Of a DNA stretch of 64,000 nt, positions 59,701-64,000 are shown piece after piece. The DNA comes from Berghia stephanieae (taxonomy: Eukaryota; Mollusca; Gastropoda; Nudibranchia; Aeolidiidae), in assembly GCA_034508935.3 (NCBI GenBank), contig CM067451.1, positions 47,246,130-47,310,129 of the forward strand, given 5' to 3'. Position numbers and translations under genes: made by a program. Below the pieces are notes generated by a model. It ran no database searches. It worked only from the letters and a program-made list of their open reading frames with translations, and was not told the DNA's origin. Each line of letters starts with the position of its first letter. The stretch's first letter is position 1.

Positions 59701-60640
59701 GAAACACACAGTGTGGGGCTGATACAAGTTGGGCTGATATAGAAACACAAGTGTGGGGCTGATATAGAAACACAGTGTGGGGCTGATATAGAAAACACAG
59801 TGTGGGGCTGATATAGAAACACAAGTGTGGGGCTGATATAGAAACACAAGTGTGTGATAAGATACAAAAGTGTGGGGTTAGAAAACACATGTGGGGTATA
59901 TAGAAACACAGTGTGGGCTGATATAGAAACACAAGTGGGCTGTATAAGAAACACAAGTGTGGGCTGATATAGAAACACACAAGTGTGGGGCTGATATAGA
60001 AACACAAGTGTGGGGTATATAGAACACAAGTTCTGATAGAACAAAGTGTGGGCTGATATAGAAACAACAGTGTGGGGTTACACTTGGACTATAAACACAA
60101 AGTGTGGGGCTGATATAAAACACAAAGTGTGGGCTGATATAGAAACACAAAGTGGCGATATAGAAACAATGGGGCTATAACAAGTGGGGGATATAGAAAC
60201 ACACAGTGTGGGGCTGTATAGAACACAAAGTGTGGGCTATATAGAAACACAAGTGTGGGTGATATAGAAACACAAAGTGTGGGATGATAAGAAACACAAA
60301 GTGGTGATAGAAACGTCTGATATAGAAACACAAAGTGTGGGGCTGATATAAAACACAAAGTGTGGGTGTGGACGTTGGTATAGAACACAAAGGGCTGATG
60401 AGTGGGGTGATATAGAAACACAAAGTGTGGGGTGATAAGTAAACACAAAGTTGGGGCTGAATAGAAACACAAGAGTGATATGAAACACATGGCTGATTAG
60501 AAACACAATGTGATGGGAAACAACAAAGTGTGGGTGATAAGAAACACAAAGTGTGGGGCGATATAGAAAACACAAGTGTGGGTGATATAGAAACACAAAG
60601 TTGGGCTGTATAGAAACACATAGCAACACGACAAGTGTAG
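56709..60640. repeat. 26-27-bp minisatellite containing the exon 2 splice acceptor (about 150 units)
   Basis: On the gene strand the unit reads tttctatatcag followed by CCCCACAC and tttg/tgtg. The real border reads tttctatttcag followed by CCCCACACATT, so every unit carries a near-copy of the 3' splice site plus the first nine exon bases. Units up to about 58850 are regular (26 or 27 bp); beyond that they are eroded by deletions. Long open frames on the minus strand follow from the lack of stops in the unit. Confidence 0.96.
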
Positions 60641-60663
60641 GTGTAGGAAACAGCACAGTGTGG

Positions 60664-62396
60664 ATGCAGATGTACAGACACAATGCATATGGTTAGGGAA
60701 GGGACAGCCAGTGTTGTATAGGACACATAGCAGATGTCACGCTGACACAATGCATATGGTTAGGGAAGGGACAGCCAGTGTTGTATAGGACACATAGCAG
60801 ATGTCACAATGACACAATGCATATGGTTAGGGAAGGGACAGCCAGTGTTGTATAGGACACATAGCAGATGTCACAATGACACAATGCATATGGTTAGGGA
60901 AGGGACAGCCAGTGTTGTATAGGACACATAGCAGATGTCACGCTGACACAATACATATGGTTAGGGAAGGGACAGCCAGTGTTGTATAGGACACATAGCA
61001 GATGTCACGCTGACACAATGCACATGGTTAGGGAAGGGACAGCCAGTGTTGTATAGGACACATAGCCGATGTCACGCTGACACAATGCATATGGTTAGGG
61101 AAGGGACAGCCAGTGTTGTATAGGACACATAGCAGATTCACGCTGACACAATGCATATTATTAGGGAAGGGACACCCAGTGTTGTATAGGACACATAGCA
61201 GATGTCACACTGATACAATGCATATGATTAGGAAGGGACAGCCAGTGTTGTATAGGACACATAGCAGATGTCACGCTGACACAATGCATATGGTTAGGGA
61301 AGGGACAGCTAGTGTTGTATAGGACACATAGCAGATGTCACGCTGACACAATGCATATGGTCAGGGAAGGGACAGCCAGTGTTGTATAGGACACATAGCA
61401 GATGTCACGCTGACACAACGCATATGGTCAGGGAAGGGACAGCCAGTGTTGTAAAGGACACATAGCAGATGTCAGGCTGACACAACGCATATGGTTAGGG
61501 AAGGGACAGCCAGTGTTGTATAGGACACATAGCAGATGTCACACTGACACAATGCATATGATTAGGGAAGGGACAGCCAGTGTTGTATAGGACACATAGC
61601 AGATGTCACAATGACACAATGCATATGGTTAGGGAAGGGACAGCCAGTGTTGTATAGGACACAAAGCAGATGTCACACTGACACAATGCATACGGTTAGG
61701 GAAGGGACAGCCAGTGTTGTATAGGACACATAGCAGATGTCACGCTGACACAATGCATATGGTTAGGGAAGGGACAGCCAGTGTTGTATAGGACACATAG
61801 CAGATGTCACGCTGACACAATGCATATTATTAGGGAAGGGACAGCCAGTGTTGTATAGGACACATAGCAGATGTCACGCTGACACAATGCATATGGTTAG
61901 GGAAGGGACAGCCAGTGTTGTATAGGACACATAGCAGATGTCACGCTGACACAATGCATATGGTTAGGGAAGGGACAGCCAGTGTTGTATAGGACACATA
62001 GCAGATGTCACACTGACACAATGCATACAGTTAGGGAAGGGACAGCCAGTGTTGTATAGGACACATAGCCGATGTCACGCTGACAAATGCATATGGTTAG
62101 GGAAGGGACAGCCAGTGTTGTATAGGACACATAGCAGATGTCACGCTGACACAATGCATATGGTTAGGGAAGGGACAGCCAGTGTTGTATAGGACACATA
62201 GCAGATGTCACGCTGACACAATGCATATGGTTAGGGAAGGGACAGCCAGTGTTGTATAGGACACATAGCAGATGTCACGCTGACACAATGCATATGGTTA
62301 GGGAAGGGACAGCCAGTGTTGTATAGGACACATAGCAGATGTCACGCTGACACAATGCATATGGTTAGGGAAGGGACAGCCAGTGTTGTATAGGAC
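60664..62396. repeat. 67-bp minisatellite (about 26 units)
   Basis: The unit contains GTTAGGGAAGGGACAGCCAG followed by TGTTGTATAGGACACATAGC. It is very uniform, with variants such as GCATAT/GCATAC and TCACGCT/TCACACT/TCACAAT. Intron 1. Confidence 0.97.
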
Positions 62397-62404
62397 AAGG
62401 AGAG

Positions 62405-62618
62405 TGCTCAAGGCAAGAATACAAAGATAAAGAAGGAGTGGGAGGAGGAAGAGAAGAGAAGGGGGATGAAAAGGAGGAGGAAGAGGAGGATGAGAAGAGA
62501 AGAAGAAGAAGAAGAAGAAGAAGAAAGAAGAAGAAGAAGAAGAAGAAGAAGAAGAAGAAGAAGAAGAAGAAGAAGAAGAAGAAGAAGAAGAAGAAGAAGA
62601 AGAAGAAGAAGAAGAAGA
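62405..62618. repeat. Polypurine tract with (GAA)n
   Basis: A purine-rich lead followed by about 40 GAA triplets at 62495-62618. On the gene strand it is (TTC)n about 120 bp past the exon 1 donor. Confidence 0.95.
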
Positions 62619-62735
62619 CTTTGTATCTGGTGACAGCTATTTTGACCAACAGAAAGAGATACCAAGCCTCATTGATATGACTCGAGGGTGTAAAAGTCGA
62701 TGACAAGACCAACCATGCATCTATCCGTAGCTCAC

Positions 62736-62907
62736 CTGCATTCACATAAAAAATTGGTGTTGTGATCAAATGAAATCTTTTCTCATCCTGGTCAGATTTC
62801 ACTGAAAATGACCTTGACCAACTTCTCCAGGCTAAGGTCAATTGGATGGATCCACAGTGATGAACAGGAAAACACTTGAAATGCTTGAAGCATCTAAATC
62901 CAGTCAT
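62736..62907 (-). CDS. MARS2: MARS2 coding exon 1: targeting leader and start of catalytic domain
   Basis: It encodes 57 residues plus one base (phase 1). The ATG is at 62907-62905. The leader begins MTGFRCFKHF and continues through an arginine-rich AWRSWSRSFSV with no acidic residue before about position 39, as expected of a mitochondrial presequence. The class I start block TTPIFYVNA follows at residues 49-57. The donor is AATGCAG then GTGAGC. The split codon G+CC gives Ala, restoring VNAAPHIGHLY with exon 2. Upstream of the ATG, tttccacag at 62917 looks like an acceptor, so the exon may begin at 62916 with a noncoding exon further right. I chose this ATG because it lies inside that exon and precedes the basic leader. 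A mariner remnant lies immediately upstream. Confidence 0.88.
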
Positions 62908-62939
62908 CGTTATGACCTGTGGAAACAATTAACATACAA

Positions 62940-63720
62940 GGGCCGGCTGATATACAACAACTGTTTTGTTATAACTTGTTTTGTTTTTTAATTAATAGCA
63001 CATACAAACATAATACATGAAAAGAAAGCTTGGAATCTCAGCGACGACGTATCGTACCATTCATTTTTCTACATAATCGCCATCACCAGCAACACAGAGC
63101 TGCCAACACTCAACTAGTTGGCGTATGTCATCAGCGAAGAATCCTGGTGATTTTGCTTGGCACTATCGACAAACATCTGCACTACCCCCAAAAGGACTGC
63201 TGTCACTGTAACGCTTTCTTTCAAACATTTCTTGAGCTCGAGGAACAAGAAATAATCAGATGGGATAAGATCCGAACCATACGCTGGGTGCTGTAAGGTC
63301 AAATGTTTGGAATCAATGCGTCTTGGGATTGACGATTAGTGTGTGGTCGCACATTGTCATGTTGCAATATCGAATCTCTATCACCTTGTCATAGCCCCCC
63401 CCCCCCCCCCCTCCACCGAGTCTATTTTTGAGGAATCGTAGAGTTGAAACACATTGTCTACAACTCACTATTTGCCCTAGTTCAAGAAATTCCATGTGAA
63501 CTATGCCTTCCATATCTCAGAAAATGGTAAACAAGACCTTTCTCGAAGAGACATCGACTTTGAATTTTTTGGGCTTGAAGAAGATTTATGCCTGCACTCC
63601 AATGACTGCACTTTCATTTCCGGGTCGTAGTGTTGGACCCAGATCCTTTACCAGTCACAATTTTCTGCAGAAAAGTCTCTCCTTACTTGTCACATCGTTT
63701 CAAATGCTTTTTCTCCTCAC
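62940..63720 (-). pseudogene. Decayed mariner-like transposase
   Basis: A Tc1/mariner DNA transposon remnant. Reading the minus strand from high to low coordinates: VTGKDLGP-like sequence near 63640, a KKFKVD region near 63570, GIVHMEFLELGQIV near 63500, LQHDNVRPHT near 63345 (second catalytic Asp), HPAYGSDLIPSDYFLF near 63270 (third Asp, D34D-type spacing) and DDIRQLVECWQLCVAGDGDY near 63100, then a stop. Frames change several times, and a C/G run of about 18 at 63393-63411 interrupts the gene, so it is inactive. The N-terminal DNA-binding part was not identified. It lies directly upstream of MARS2 exon 1. Confidence 0.85.
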
Positions 63721-63721
63721 T

Positions 63722-64000
63722 TTCATGTTGCCTATACTACTGTTAAATGAATCTGATGTTGCCTATACTACTGTTAAATGAATCTGAGGTTGCCTCTATA
63801 CAACTGTTAAATGAATCTGAGGTTGCCTCTATACTACTGTTAAATGAATCTGATGTTGCCTCTATACTACTGTTAAATGAATCTGAGGTTGCCTCTATAC
63901 TACTGTTAAATGAATCTGAGGTTGCCTCTATACTACTGTTAAATGAATCTGAGGTGGCCTCTATACTACTGTTAATGAATCTGATGTTGCCTATACTACT
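63722..64000. repeat. 33-bp minisatellite reaching the window edge (about 8 units)
   Basis: The unit contains CTATACTACTGTTAAATGAA followed by TCTGAGGTTGCCT. A shorter form lacking CTCT is seen in the first units. Continues past base 64000. Confidence 0.94.

Larger units (their letters stand above)
9359..62916 (-). other. MARS2: MARS2 gene, 11 coding exons in window, 3' part missing
   Basis: This is the gene for mitochondrial methionyl-tRNA synthetase, a class I enzyme that charges mitochondrial tRNA-Met in the matrix. Eleven minus-strand exons were found by conserved MetRS blocks and by GT/AG borders. Intron phases after exons 1 to 11 are 1,0,0,0,0,1,0,2,0,1,1, and each fits the next exon. 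The joined frame is about 480 residues, including a 36-residue insertion in exon 8. The human protein is near 593, so roughly 150-170 C-terminal residues (most of the anticodon-binding domain) are absent and should lie left of base 1. I found no such exon in 1-7070. Introns are 530 bp to 14.6 kb and mostly tandem arrays. The exons are open and splice-compatible, so the gene looks functional rather than a pseudogene. Confidence 0.93.

Noticed and set aside
60664-62396. Interstitial telomere signal (GGTTAGGG once per unit; CCCTAACC in the 48-bp array)
   Set aside because: Single 8-base matches within much longer, unrelated units. No run of TTAGGG.

Overview
The window is animal nuclear DNA, most likely from an invertebrate. 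It has spliced exons with GT/AG borders, tRNA-derived SINEs, a non-LTR retrotransposon of the CR1/L2/Rex type, a mariner-like transposase and foldback elements. The species cannot be named from the sequence. By my estimate about two thirds of the 64 kb is tandem repeat, in roughly thirty different arrays with units from 3 to 75 bp. Exons are under 3 percent.

The one host gene I recognise is on the minus strand: mitochondrial methionyl-tRNA synthetase (MARS2). Eleven coding exons run from 62907 down to 9359. Their reading phases join without conflict (172, 116, 72, 87, 129, 106, 128, 227, 100, 112 and 192 bp) and give about 480 residues: a targeting leader, the HIGH motif, the GTDEHG, FIRTTE and WLDAL segments, HIIGKDI, KMSKS, and the start of the anticodon-binding region. 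The C-terminal exons are not seen and probably lie left of base 1. The 5' end of the transcript probably lies beyond the right edge.

From left to right: a 49-bp array (1-2525 and 5113-5613) is split by a 5'-truncated LINE with an open EN/RT frame (2526-5112). Next come unique sequence and a retroelement tail (5614-7070), then a 44-bp array that runs into the donor side of exon 11. Intron 10 holds four arrays and an interspersed repeat. Intron 9 holds a G-rich 19-bp array and a 2.8-kb foldback element with an apparent 8-bp target duplication. Exon 8 carries an in-frame 36-bp coding repeat. Exon 7 has a duplicated acceptor region. Introns 6 to 4 hold the largest arrays (41, 60, 12, 23, 43, 37 and about 34 bp), a 1.4-kb polypurine tract and a mariner-type MITE with an array inside it. 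Introns 3 and 2 hold inverted trinucleotide repeats and 39- and 48-bp arrays. Intron 1 holds about 150 units of a roughly 27-bp repeat that copies the exon 2 acceptor, then a 67-bp array. A decayed mariner lies just upstream of exon 1.

The main observation is that tandem duplication has repeatedly started at MARS2 exon borders. The exon 2 acceptor is copied about 150 times and the exon 11 donor about 50 times. The exon 7 acceptor is copied once, and a loop of the catalytic domain is repeated inside exon 8. The gene therefore carries on the order of 200 decoy splice sites next to real ones.
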